Source of the DNA: CAZLLE01 sp964560425
GTDB lineage: Bacteria; Campylobacterota; Campylobacteria; Campylobacterales; QNZT01
Length of the DNA stretch: 57,410 nt
Assembly: GCA_964560425.1 (NCBI GenBank)
Contig: CAZLLE010000014.1
Coordinates: forward strand, 1 to 57,410
Direction of reading: 5' to 3'
Shown: piece after piece, positions 24,709 through 32,226 of the stretch
Layout: each line of letters starts with the position of its first letter
Numbering within the stretch: the stretch's first letter is position 1
The notes under the pieces: model-generated
What the model saw: the letters and a program-made list of their open reading frames with translations, nothing else
Told to the model about the DNA's origin: nothing
Databases searched by the model: none
Made by a program: the position numbers and the translations under genes

Positions 24709-26607
24709 TTAAGATTGAAGCTCATCAGCTAAAACAGCAAGTTCATCAATGCTCTCTGCCATATTTTCAATAGTTTCAATAATCAATTCACTAGCTTTTC
24801 TTGATTCCATTGCATTTGTAGCTGAAAATTCAATCGCTTTTTGAATCTCTGTTGTACCATTGAGCATCTCTCTAAGACCATCTTGATCTTTATCATTCAT
24901 GTTTTTTAATACCTGATAACTATCTATAAGTTGTACCAATTGAGAAGTAATTTTGTCCATCTCATTAATAAGAATATCAATTACATTTTGAGCTTCATTT
25001 TGACCATTAAGCAGATTACCCCATTCAACATTTACACTCTCAATTTCACTCCCCATCACCTCAATAGTTTCATTGATTTTATCTGTATTGGCTTCACTAT
25101 CTTGAGCTAAATTTCTAATATCAGCACTAACAACTTCAAAACCTTTTCCAAAATCTCCAGCTCTTGCTGCCTCTATACTTCCACTAATAGCTAACATATT
25201 TAGTTGAATAATACTATTTGAGATATTTCTTACTGTCTTTTCTACACTTTTTGAATCTTTTTTAATTTTGCCAAGCTCACTATCTGCACTTTGCCCCTCT
25301 GTTACAGATAAAGCAGAGTCATCTCTAATCTCAACTAAAACTGTTTTTGTTTTAGAAAAACTAGACTTTAAGATATCAAAGTTTTTTCTTACAATAGTAA
25401 CAATTCCATCAATATCAGAAGATACCTCTAATGCATGTTCTATTCTCTCTTTTGTATTGATTGCATTTTCATTTGTTTTACTACTAAAACCCTCTATATA
25501 GTTCAAAGATTGCATGACATCTTGCATACTACTTTGAATATCATCAATACTATTAGATAATGTATCTGCACTTACAGCGATATCTTCAGAAAACTTCATA
25601 GTGTCTGTAGAGTATTTTAGCTCTTCTGACATCTCTGTAAGCTCTTTGATATCATCTTCTGTTTGTGCTAGATTTGCGGCTTGTTCTTCGATAGAGTTAA
25701 ATGTTTTCTCCACCTCTTTTGCAATTTTAGATGAAGCTTCTGTAATCTCTTCACTAAGTTTTACACTAGTTTGAGCAGAATCTAGTAGAGTATCTGTAAA
25801 ATGGTTTGCATTTTTTGCAGCCTCTATAGAGTAGATCGCAATTTTAGTCAACTCTTCTAGCGTTTTGGATAGTTTTCCACCATCACGACCCGTCTTTTCA
25901 ATAATATTTGTAGTAGATGTAATACTCTTAATAATATTATCAATTCCATGTTGAATTTGATTTACTAAATCATCAATAAATTGAGCATTTTTTTCACTAT
26001 TTCCTGCCAAACTTCTAGTCTCACTAGCTACAACAGCAAACCCTTTACCATGCTCTTTTGCACGACTAGCTTCAATGGCAGCATTTAGTGCCAAAAGGTT
26101 TGTTTGATCTGCAATTTTGGCAATAAACCCTACCGCTTCACCAATATTTTGAGAGCTTACTTTGAGCTCTTCAGATTTCTCGGTAGATTTTTTTGCTGTC
26201 TCTACTGCTGAATACATTTTATCTACAGAGTCATTAATCAGAGAGACCGAAGATATTATAGAGTCACCAGTATTACGAGTCATACCAATAGCACTATCAA
26301 TTGTACTTTTCATTTTTGTCAAATTCTTAAGACGAACATTAATTCTCTCCAACACCTGAGCACTAGCACCGCTATTCTCTTCTGCTGCTGTTGCAATTTG
26401 ATCCATAGCACTTTTTAACTCTTCTATAGCACTTACACTCTCTTGTGCATTATCAAGAAGTGAAGATGATATATCTACAATACTTTCACTTGTTTGCTGT
26501 TGCTTAACTAAAGTTCTCACTTTTTTTGTTTTTGACGCTTTTGGTGCTTTTGAACTATATGAAGCTGAACTACTACCACCTAAAGAACCATTTTTTACTA
26601 AAGCCAT
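24709..26607 (-). CDS. Soluble methyl-accepting chemotaxis protein with two tip-like segments, 632 aa
   Basis: No transmembrane or periplasmic region is present; the first ~40 residues are Ser/Lys-rich. The signalling hairpin tip near residues 155-205 is canonical (ADQTNLLALNAAIEASRA, then GKGFAVVASETRSLAGNS). About 300 residues later a second, degenerate tip occurs (LNMLAISGSIEAARAGDFGK, then GFEVVSADIRNLAQDS). The protein is therefore a cytoplasmic receptor made of two MCP-like coiled-coil units in series. The adjacent PAS gene probably encodes its sensor, as CetB does for CetA in Campylobacter jejuni. Confidence 0.88.
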   Translation of the reverse strand: MALVKNGSLGGSSSASYSSKAPKASKTKKVRTLVKQQQTSESIVDISSSLLDNAQESVSAIEELKSAMDQIATAAEENSGASAQVLERINVRLKNLTKMKSTIDSAIGMTRNTGDSIISSVSLINDSVDKMYSAVETAKKSTEKSEELKVSSQNIGEAVGFIAKIADQTNLLALNAAIEASRAKEHGKGFAVVASETRSLAGNSEKNAQFIDDLVNQIQHGIDNIIKSITSTTNIIEKTGRDGGKLSKTLEELTKIAIYSIEAAKNANHFTDTLLDSAQTSVKLSEEITEASSKIAKEVEKTFNSIEEQAANLAQTEDDIKELTEMSEELKYSTDTMKFSEDIAVSADTLSNSIDDIQSSMQDVMQSLNYIEGFSSKTNENAINTKERIEHALEVSSDIDGIVTIVRKNFDILKSSFSKTKTVLVEIRDDSALSVTEGQSADSELGKIKKDSKSVEKTVRNISNSIIQLNMLAISGSIEAARAGDFGKGFEVVSADIRNLAQDSEANTDKINETIEVMGSEIESVNVEWGNLLNGQNEAQNVIDILINEMDKITSQLVQLIDSYQVLKNMNDKDQDGLREMLNGTTEIQKAIEFSATNAMESRKASELIIETIENMAESIDELAVLADELQS

Positions 26608-26623
26608 AATCTATTCTCCCCTT

Positions 26624-27043
26624 TTATTTTAAACTCTTATAAAGTTCTTCATGTTTTTTTATCTCATCACGAGATGGTTTTGTTCTAATTGAGACATAGC
26701 TAACATTCCCACTACTATCAACATTTTGTAAAACCGTGGCATAAACCCAGTAGTAACCACCACCTTTTCGTGCATTTTTAACATATCCAGTCCAAAATCC
26801 TTTTGATTTAACATCATCCCATAAGCCCTTAAAAGCGACACGAGGCATATCAGGATGACGAACTATGTTATGTGGTTCTCCAATCATATCTTCCATACTA
26901 AAATTGGCAACTTTTGCAAACGATTCACTTACATAAGTAATATTGCCTTTAGCATCTGTTTCAGAAAGTAAATAGAGATCATCATATAAAACCTCACCAT
27001 CATCTAAAAAGGTCAAGCCCTCAATATCTTGATCTGCAACCAT
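26624..27043 (-). CDS. Stand-alone Aer-type PAS sensor (CetB-like)
   Basis: A single PAS domain (about residues 20-125) with the Aer/CetB signature EPHNIVRHPDMP and FWTGYVKNARKGGGYYWV, a pattern associated with FAD-binding redox sensors. No output domain is fused. I chose the ATG at 27041-27043, because an AAGGAG site lies 6 nt upstream; an in-frame TTG one codon earlier is too close. As first gene of the operon, 16 bp from the soluble receptor gene, it likely supplies the energy or redox input. Confidence 0.85.
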   Translation of the reverse strand: MVADQDIEGLTFLDDGEVLYDDLYLLSETDAKGNITYVSESFAKVANFSMEDMIGEPHNIVRHPDMPRVAFKGLWDDVKSKGFWTGYVKNARKGGGYYWVYATVLQNVDSSGNVSYVSIRTKPSRDEIKKHEELYKSLK

Positions 27044-27073
27044 CAATATCTCCTTATTATCTCATTGGAGAGT

Positions 27074-27100
27074 AGATCGACATTTGTAAAATTATTTTTA
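27074..27100 (-). promoter_or_regulatory. Sigma-28 (FliA)-like promoter of the chemosensory operon
   Basis: On the minus strand TAAA (27097-27100) is followed after exactly 15 nt by GTCGATCT (27074-27081), against the enterobacterial FliA consensus TAAA-N15-GCCGATAA. The core CGAT is intact. The -10 lies about 30 nt before the first ATG of the operon. The match is by eye; no start-site evidence is available. Confidence 0.45.
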
Positions 27101-27236
27101 AAGGCTGAGGGTATCCACACAACACCACAACACCTTAAAAAAATATGAGTACTAGCACAATAATAAAAAGATTAAAAAAAAAGGGGAAAAATAAAAGAAT
27201 ATAAAGGCGTGGCAAAGATACCACACCACACAAACA

Positions 27237-27716
27237 TCAAATTAAAACATTCTCTTTCATGACTACAATACCATCATAATCAGCATAAAGATAATCACCC
27301 TCTACAAATGTTACACCACCAAAATTTAGTTCACAGCCTTGTGATGAAGGGGATTTTTTGGCACTTTTCATAGGACAAGTACCTAATGCCCATAAACCTG
27401 CTTCTATTTTTTTTGTTTCATGAGTATCACGAACATAACCATTTACAATAATTCCTGCCCAATTATGTTTATGAGCATACCCCATGAGTGTATCACCCAC
27501 AACAGCACAATAAGAGGCATCTACATCTACAACTACTACCCTATCCTCTCCTACTCCTTTTAGAAGTGTGATAAGCCCACTGTTATCTTCATCTAATTTA
27601 ATGGTTACAATTTGACCAAAAATTTTCTTATCTTTACCATAAGAAGAAAAACCACTTTGTAATACTTGTACTTCGTCTCTATATTGATCACATAAATCTG
27701 CTGTATTAAATTTCAT
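27237..27716 (-). CDS. RraA-like protein / putative HMG aldolase family
   Basis: 159 residues with the RraA fold landmarks: the N-terminal TADLCDQY, GQIVTIK, VVVVDVDASYCAVVGDTL, the GIIVNGYVRD loop, and GCELNFGGVTFVEGDYLYADYDGIVV at the end. RraA proteins inhibit RNase E in Escherichia coli. Relatives with the same fold are 4-hydroxy-4-methyl-2-oxoglutarate aldolases that bind a divalent metal through the R-D pair after GYVRD. Which role applies cannot be settled here. It is divergent from the sulfur transporter. Confidence 0.82.
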   Translation of the reverse strand: MKFNTADLCDQYRDEVQVLQSGFSSYGKDKKIFGQIVTIKLDEDNSGLITLLKGVGEDRVVVVDVDASYCAVVGDTLMGYAHKHNWAGIIVNGYVRDTHETKKIEAGLWALGTCPMKSAKKSPSSQGCELNFGGVTFVEGDYLYADYDGIVVMKENVLI

Positions 27717-27725
27717 AAAAATCCT

Positions 27726-27747
27726 TAATAATTTTTAAAAATTATTA
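27726..27747. promoter_or_regulatory. 22-bp perfect AT palindrome between rraA-like gene and sulfur transporter
   Basis: TAATAATTTTT and its exact reverse complement abut without a spacer. The palindrome lies next to the AAGGAT ribosome-binding site of the rraA-like gene and upstream of a TATAAT hexamer (27771-27776) facing the transporter genes. It is an operator candidate, with the caveat that AT-only palindromes are frequent in such DNA. Confidence 0.3.
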
Positions 27748-27851
27748 CATTTTAGAGATTAAAAAATAACTATAATAAAAATATTAATATTTTTATAAAA
27801 TTTATCTTTTTTAGTTATAGTAACGCAAAATTTTATGAATAGGAGATTTTA

Positions 27852-28358
27852 ATGATAAGACGAATACCTTGGTGGGTAGGTGGAATACTCATGGCAATAC
27901 TTTTGATGTTTACATTTTCCACTTTTGGAGCAGATAGAACAATTGGTGCTTCTACTTATGTTCCATATTTTGCAGGTGTTATATTTGGATTAGATCCAGA
28001 AAAATATACATATCTACAACACATAGAAAAATCTGGTAGTTGGGAAGCTGTTTTACTACTAGGAACTCTAGTAGGTGGATTTTTTACTGCTATATTTGTT
28101 ACCAAATCTTTTAGAATATCTCTAATACCAACAGCATGGAAAAAATATAAAAATAACTCTATTGCGTCAAGATTAATATGGAGTTTTATTGCTGGATTTT
28201 TCATGATTATTGGAGCAAGATTAGCTAATGGATGCACAAGTGGACACTTTTTATCAGGTATGACACAATTAGCTATTAGTGGAATGATTTTTGGTATTGT
28301 TGTTATGATTACATTAGTTGTAACTGGAAGATATTTTTATAATATAAGGGATAAATAG
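27852..28358 (+). CDS. YeeE/YedE-family sulfur transporter, first half
   Basis: 168 residues with four or five hydrophobic segments and the YeeE/YedE signature GARLANGCTSGH, which carries the conserved cysteine that passes thiosulfate or another sulfur species through the membrane in TsuA. Single-domain YedE proteins act in pairs, and the second half follows immediately. An AGGAG ribosome-binding site precedes the ATG. Likely substrates are thiosulfate or related sulfur compounds, based on the family. Confidence 0.87.
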   Translation: MIRRIPWWVGGILMAILLMFTFSTFGADRTIGASTYVPYFAGVIFGLDPEKYTYLQHIEKSGSWEAVLLLGTLVGGFFTAIFVTKSFRISLIPTAWKKYKNNSIASRLIWSFIAGFFMIIGARLANGCTSGHFLSGMTQLAISGMIFGIVVMITLVVTGRYFYNIRDK

Positions 28359-29011
28359 TGATTGAATATTTTAATTATATGTATGAAAAAACTTTGGAAA
28401 TGCTGAGCTTGGCTTCATCACAAGGGCATGGTTCACTATTTTTAATTTTTATAATAGGTATACTATTTGGAGCTATTATTCAATATACAAGAGTTGATAA
28501 ATTTGAAAAAATTGCTGGTTTTGCAATGCTAAAAGATACTATTGTTCCAAAAATGTTATTTTTGGCTATTGGACTTGCTAGTATTGGTGTATACTTTATG
28601 ATTGAGCTAGGATATGCACACTACCATGTTAAACCAATTATGATCAACGGACTTGTTATTGGCGGTATAATTTTTGGTATCTCTATGGCAATCATGGGCA
28701 AATGTCCCGGAACTGGTCCTATATCTATTGCAGAAGGAAGAATAGATATTCTTATTGGTGCAATTGGTGGTATATTTGGTGGTTTGGTTTTTACTCTCTT
28801 TTATGATGACTTTTTTAAGCCTCTTATGGGAGAAAATCTAGGTAAATTTACACTTCCTCAAATCCTTGAAGGACATGAGCAGATTACAGTTTTGATTTTT
28901 GGAATCGCTCTTGTGATTATAAGTATTATTATTCCAACAATTGAGGAGTTTGATGAAGCTGATTTAACACAACTCAAAGAGGAAGATAGACCAAAAAATT
29001 TCAAAAGTTAA
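28358..29011 (+). CDS. YeeE/YedE-family sulfur transporter, second half
   Basis: The GTG start shares its G with the TAG stop of the first half. The 217 residues contain about five membrane segments and the motif MAIMGKCPGTGP with the second conserved cysteine. The cytoplasmic C terminus is acidic. Together with 27852-28358 it reconstitutes the inverted-repeat transporter that is a single polypeptide in TsuA. No rhodanese or TusA-like gene lies next to it, unlike many YedE loci. Confidence 0.87.
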   Translation: MIEYFNYMYEKTLEMLSLASSQGHGSLFLIFIIGILFGAIIQYTRVDKFEKIAGFAMLKDTIVPKMLFLAIGLASIGVYFMIELGYAHYHVKPIMINGLVIGGIIFGISMAIMGKCPGTGPISIAEGRIDILIGAIGGIFGGLVFTLFYDDFFKPLMGENLGKFTLPQILEGHEQITVLIFGIALVIISIIIPTIEEFDEADLTQLKEEDRPKNFKS

Positions 29012-29063
29012 GTGAGAAAAAAACAAACTTTACATTTGTAATTTTACACGCCCTATTAAGGGT

Positions 29064-29107
29064 AGGCTGTGGTGTCCTCACCACACCTTAACTTTAACAC
29101 TTTTTAT
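29064..29107 (+). terminator. Hairpin after the sulfur transporter operon
   Basis: TGTGGTG (29068-29074) pairs with CACCACA (29079-29085) around TCCT, extended by AGG/CCT past a bulged C. A short T-run follows about 12 nt later, so termination efficiency is uncertain. The remaining ~160 bp up to the mutase operon hold a small palindrome (29236-29250) but no visible B12 riboswitch. Confidence 0.35.
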
Positions 29108-29235
29108 TTACATCTACATCAAAGCTTAATTTGCCATATCCATACAATAAAAAGAAACTAGTTTGTCAAATTATAAAATACAGCCCCCACCTATTTATTC
29201 TCTTGATATACCCCCGAACTATTTTTAACCAACTA

Positions 29236-29250
29236 TGAGATAAAATCTCA
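29236..29250. promoter_or_regulatory. Palindrome just upstream of the glutamate mutase operon
   Basis: TGAGAT-AAA-ATCTCA is a perfect 6-bp dyad ending 23 nt before the first ATG of the operon. It overlaps an AT-rich -10-like stretch, so it could be an operator or short leader hairpin. Confidence 0.3.
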
Positions 29251-29273
29251 CCTATCAAAGAATAGGGACTTAA

Positions 29274-29678
29274 ATGAAAGTAGTCACAGGTGTGGTAGGC
29301 AACGATGTACATGTCGTTGCCAATAGATTAATTGATATCTCCTTAAAAGAGAGGGGTTTTGAGGTATTTAACTTGGGTGTAAATACCTATTTAGAAGAGT
29401 TTATAGATGCTCTGATTGAGACAGATGCTGATGTTTTACTAATATCTTCACTAAATGGAGAAGCAGAGGGATGGAGTAGAGATTTGCCACTTCTCAAAAG
29501 TAAATATGATCTTAAAGATATTGTCTTTATGATTGGTGGAAATTTAGCTGTTGGAGAAGTTGATAGAGAAGATATCATCCCAAAATATCAAGCCTATGGG
29601 TTTGATCTCGTATTTCATCAAATTGATCTTAGTATTGGACTAGACGAACTTGAAATCTATCTAAGGGAGCGAAAATGA
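29274..29678 (+). CDS. glmS-type mutS: Glutamate (methylaspartate) mutase, B12-binding S subunit
   Basis: 134 residues forming the cobalamin-binding Rossmann domain: GVVGNDVHVVA gives the D-x-H motif with H13 as the lower cobalt ligand, LLISSLNGEAEG matches the S-x-L segment and IGGNLAVG the GG segment. The usual glycine of DxHxxG is alanine here. With the E subunit it interconverts L-glutamate and (2S,3S)-3-methylaspartate. The stop overlaps the next start by 4 nt. Not to be confused with glucosamine synthase glmS at 51222. Confidence 0.9.
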   Translation: MKVVTGVVGNDVHVVANRLIDISLKERGFEVFNLGVNTYLEEFIDALIETDADVLLISSLNGEAEGWSRDLPLLKSKYDLKDIVFMIGGNLAVGEVDREDIIPKYQAYGFDLVFHQIDLSIGLDELEIYLRERK

Positions 29679-31036
29679 GTCTACTTCAAAGAGAGAGAGA
29701 GGCTATCTTAAATAGTGAATATGTTGATAATTTTGATTTTGCAGAGGTTGAAGAGTTTATAAAATCGGCAGACAAAGAGTTATTTATCTCCCACAAATTC
29801 AAAAACTCTTCAAATATGTTGGTACAACCAAGAGGTGGTTTTCCTACTTATGAGAAAGTTTTTAGACTCTATGAGGAGTTTAAAAATGCTGATGTAGATG
29901 TACTACCACTTACAATAGATAGTAATACTCGTCTAAATGATTATGCAAGTGCAAAAAAGATGCTTCAACTATCAGAAGAGAATGATATTGATATGCTAAA
30001 TGGATATCCTCTTGTTAATCATGGTTATAGAACTACAAGAAAGATGATTACTCACTTCAAAACACCAATTAGTCTGCGTCATGGAACACCTGATGCAAGA
30101 TTGTTAGTAGAGATTGCTCTAGCTTCTGGAATATTTGAGATAGAGGGTGGACCTATTACCTATCTGTTACCATACTCCAAAAATTTTCCAATGGACAAGG
30201 CATTTTTGTATTGGAAATATGTTGAAAAGGTGTGTGCAAAATATTCAACACTTAATGAACCAATAAATAGAGAATCATTTGGACCTCTAAGTGCTACTTT
30301 ACAACCTCCCGCTATTGTACTTGTGATACAGATTATAGAGATGCTTCTATCTCTTGAAGAGGGTGTAAAATCATTTTCTGTCAGTTTTTCACAAACAGGG
30401 TCAATGATACAAGATATCGTAAGCTCAAATGTACTCAAAAAATTATCTCGTCAATATGCCGATAAATTTGGTCACTCTGATGCTACTATAAATCTAGTAT
30501 ATCACCAATGGATGGGGGCATTTCCTAGAAATAAAGAGCATTCAAACTCACTAATCAACACCTCTACAGTAATAGCGGCAATGGTTAAAGCTGATAAAAT
30601 CATCACAAAAACAAGAGATGAAGCTTTTGGAATCCCTACAAAAGAGTCAAATGCAGCAGCTGTTTCAAATGTAAAATATACAATCAATATGCTCAAAGGA
30701 ATTCCACCTATTAGCGATATGGAAGAGGAAGAGAATCTTACAAATGAGGTAAATGAGATATTAGAAGCAGTATTTAATGACAATGCAGACACTATGTGGA
30801 GACAAGTCTTTAACTCAATCAAACAAGGTTATATTGATATACCTTTTTCACCTCATATTATAAACAATAATGAAGTCATTACAGTTAGAGACAAAGAGAG
30901 TAATATTAGAATTATTAAAAAAGGCAAACTACCAATCTCTGAAAAAAGTTTTGCTTTTGAAAAATCTAAACTAAACTTATCAAAAGATCAAGCTTTGGTT
31001 GATGAGATTATCAAAGGAATAGGAATCATGTTATGA
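29675..31036 (+). CDS. glmE: Glutamate (methylaspartate) mutase, catalytic E subunit
   Basis: A TIM-barrel subunit of 453 residues (the clostridial enzyme is about 480). The substrate-binding residues known from Clostridium cochlearium all have counterparts: R53 (VQPRGG), R86 (SNTRLN) and R135 (LRHGTPD) for the arginine claw, E157 (IEGG), Y163 and Y167 (ITYLLPY), and K323 (IPTKESN). This argues for true glutamate mutase activity and against a diverged relative. It is coupled by 4-nt overlaps to genes on both sides. The N terminus is about 15 residues shorter than the clostridial protein. Confidence 0.93.
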   Translation: MSLLQREREAILNSEYVDNFDFAEVEEFIKSADKELFISHKFKNSSNMLVQPRGGFPTYEKVFRLYEEFKNADVDVLPLTIDSNTRLNDYASAKKMLQLSEENDIDMLNGYPLVNHGYRTTRKMITHFKTPISLRHGTPDARLLVEIALASGIFEIEGGPITYLLPYSKNFPMDKAFLYWKYVEKVCAKYSTLNEPINRESFGPLSATLQPPAIVLVIQIIEMLLSLEEGVKSFSVSFSQTGSMIQDIVSSNVLKKLSRQYADKFGHSDATINLVYHQWMGAFPRNKEHSNSLINTSTVIAAMVKADKIITKTRDEAFGIPTKESNAAAVSNVKYTINMLKGIPPISDMEEEENLTNEVNEILEAVFNDNADTMWRQVFNSIKQGYIDIPFSPHIINNNEVITVRDKESNIRIIKKGKLPISEKSFAFEKSKLNLSKDQALVDEIIKGIGIML

Positions 31037-32226
31037 GTAGGCTATTGATAGATGTAGGAAGTACCTATTTTAAAACTAGTACCAATCAAAAAATAGAGCA
31101 GTTTTTTAGAAATTTTGATAAAAATATTGAAGATGATTTACGAGAAAAGTGTGGTGAACTTATCTCTAAGTATAAAAAAGAGGATATTTTTATCTGCTCC
31201 TCTGCAAATGGTGGACTAAGCACTCTTATTATTGGACTTACAAACTCCTTTAGTCTCAAATTTGCAACAAATATTGCCTATAACTCTGGAATTAATATTA
31301 TTGATACTGTTCTTTATCCAAATATCAAAGATTATGCCATTCCTAGTGAACTCATTGATGTTGTTATTATTGTAGGTGGGATTGATAGCGTAAAAAATAT
31401 TTTTGATCAAAAGCTCATCAAATATTTAAATAGAGTAAACTACTCAAATATTGTCTACTCAGGAAGCAAAGCAAATGAAATTTTTCTAAAAGAGAATATC
31501 GAGAATATAACAATATTAGAAAATATTGTAAATAATAGACTACAAGTAGAAGAGGATGCACTCAAAGCCTATCTTACAAACCTATATCAAGCAGATATTA
31601 TAGGCAAAGAGGATATCAAAGATCTATACTCAATCACAGCAAATCAGATATATTCAACACCATATATTGTAAATAGATCATTAGAGGAGTTACATAAAAG
31701 CTTTGCTGTTGTTGATCCTTTTATATTAATAGATATCGGTGGAGCTACTACAGATATTCACTATAGTACAGATTTGGTTCATGATAATCTTGTATTAGAG
31801 AGTGGATATGATAGATTAGTTCTCAAGAAGCTTGGTGTCTATAAATCAAGAGAATCTCTTGTATTTGCCGCAAAAAATAATGAATTTGTTTATGAACTAC
31901 TAAATTTTTTGAATGTTACAGAGAATATTTTGGAGGAAAAAAGTGATCATGCTACAAAAATACTCATGCAACTATCCATATTTTTAGTATTATATAAGGT
32001 CTCTTCAAAACATAGTGGATATATAACATTAGCTGTGGAAAAATTACATAGTATAGTTTTTACTGGTGGAATTACCAAAATTTTAGATGATAATGATATC
32101 AACCAAATTCTTGAATTTTTTTACAAAAAAATATTAGGCTTCAACAATACCCCTAAAATTATTGTTGATTATGAGTATAAAATATGGACTATAGGAATCA
32201 AAGGGAGCCAAAATGTCAGTCAATAG
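31033..32226 (+). CDS. MutL/GlmL-type ASKHA ATPase, mutase accessory protein
   Basis: Two ATPase phosphate loops of the actin/Hsp70/sugar-kinase fold are visible: LLIDVGSTYFKT near the N terminus and ILIDIGGATTDIHYS around residue 235, with VFTGGITKIL later. MutL proteins accompany B12 glutamate mutases and are thought to reactivate or assemble the holoenzyme. At 397 residues it is shorter than many MutL proteins (about 460). Gene order S-E-L differs from the clostridial S-L-E. Confidence 0.85.
   Translation: MSRLLIDVGSTYFKTSTNQKIEQFFRNFDKNIEDDLREKCGELISKYKKEDIFICSSANGGLSTLIIGLTNSFSLKFATNIAYNSGINIIDTVLYPNIKDYAIPSELIDVVIIVGGIDSVKNIFDQKLIKYLNRVNYSNIVYSGSKANEIFLKENIENITILENIVNNRLQVEEDALKAYLTNLYQADIIGKEDIKDLYSITANQIYSTPYIVNRSLEELHKSFAVVDPFILIDIGGATTDIHYSTDLVHDNLVLESGYDRLVLKKLGVYKSRESLVFAAKNNEFVYELLNFLNVTENILEEKSDHATKILMQLSIFLVLYKVSSKHSGYITLAVEKLHSIVFTGGITKILDDNDINQILEFFYKKILGFNNTPKIIVDYEYKIWTIGIKGSQNVSQ

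Noticed and set aside
27047..27236. CACCACAC/GTGTGGTG-rich motifs shared with 29060-29090 as a dispersed repeat
   Set aside because: The similarity is short and irregular; the copies do not align beyond a few bases.
29012..29273. Cobalamin riboswitch before the B12-dependent mutase operon
   Set aside because: No B12-box-like sequence or multi-stem layout was seen in the 262-bp gap; only a terminator-like hairpin and a 6-bp dyad are present.
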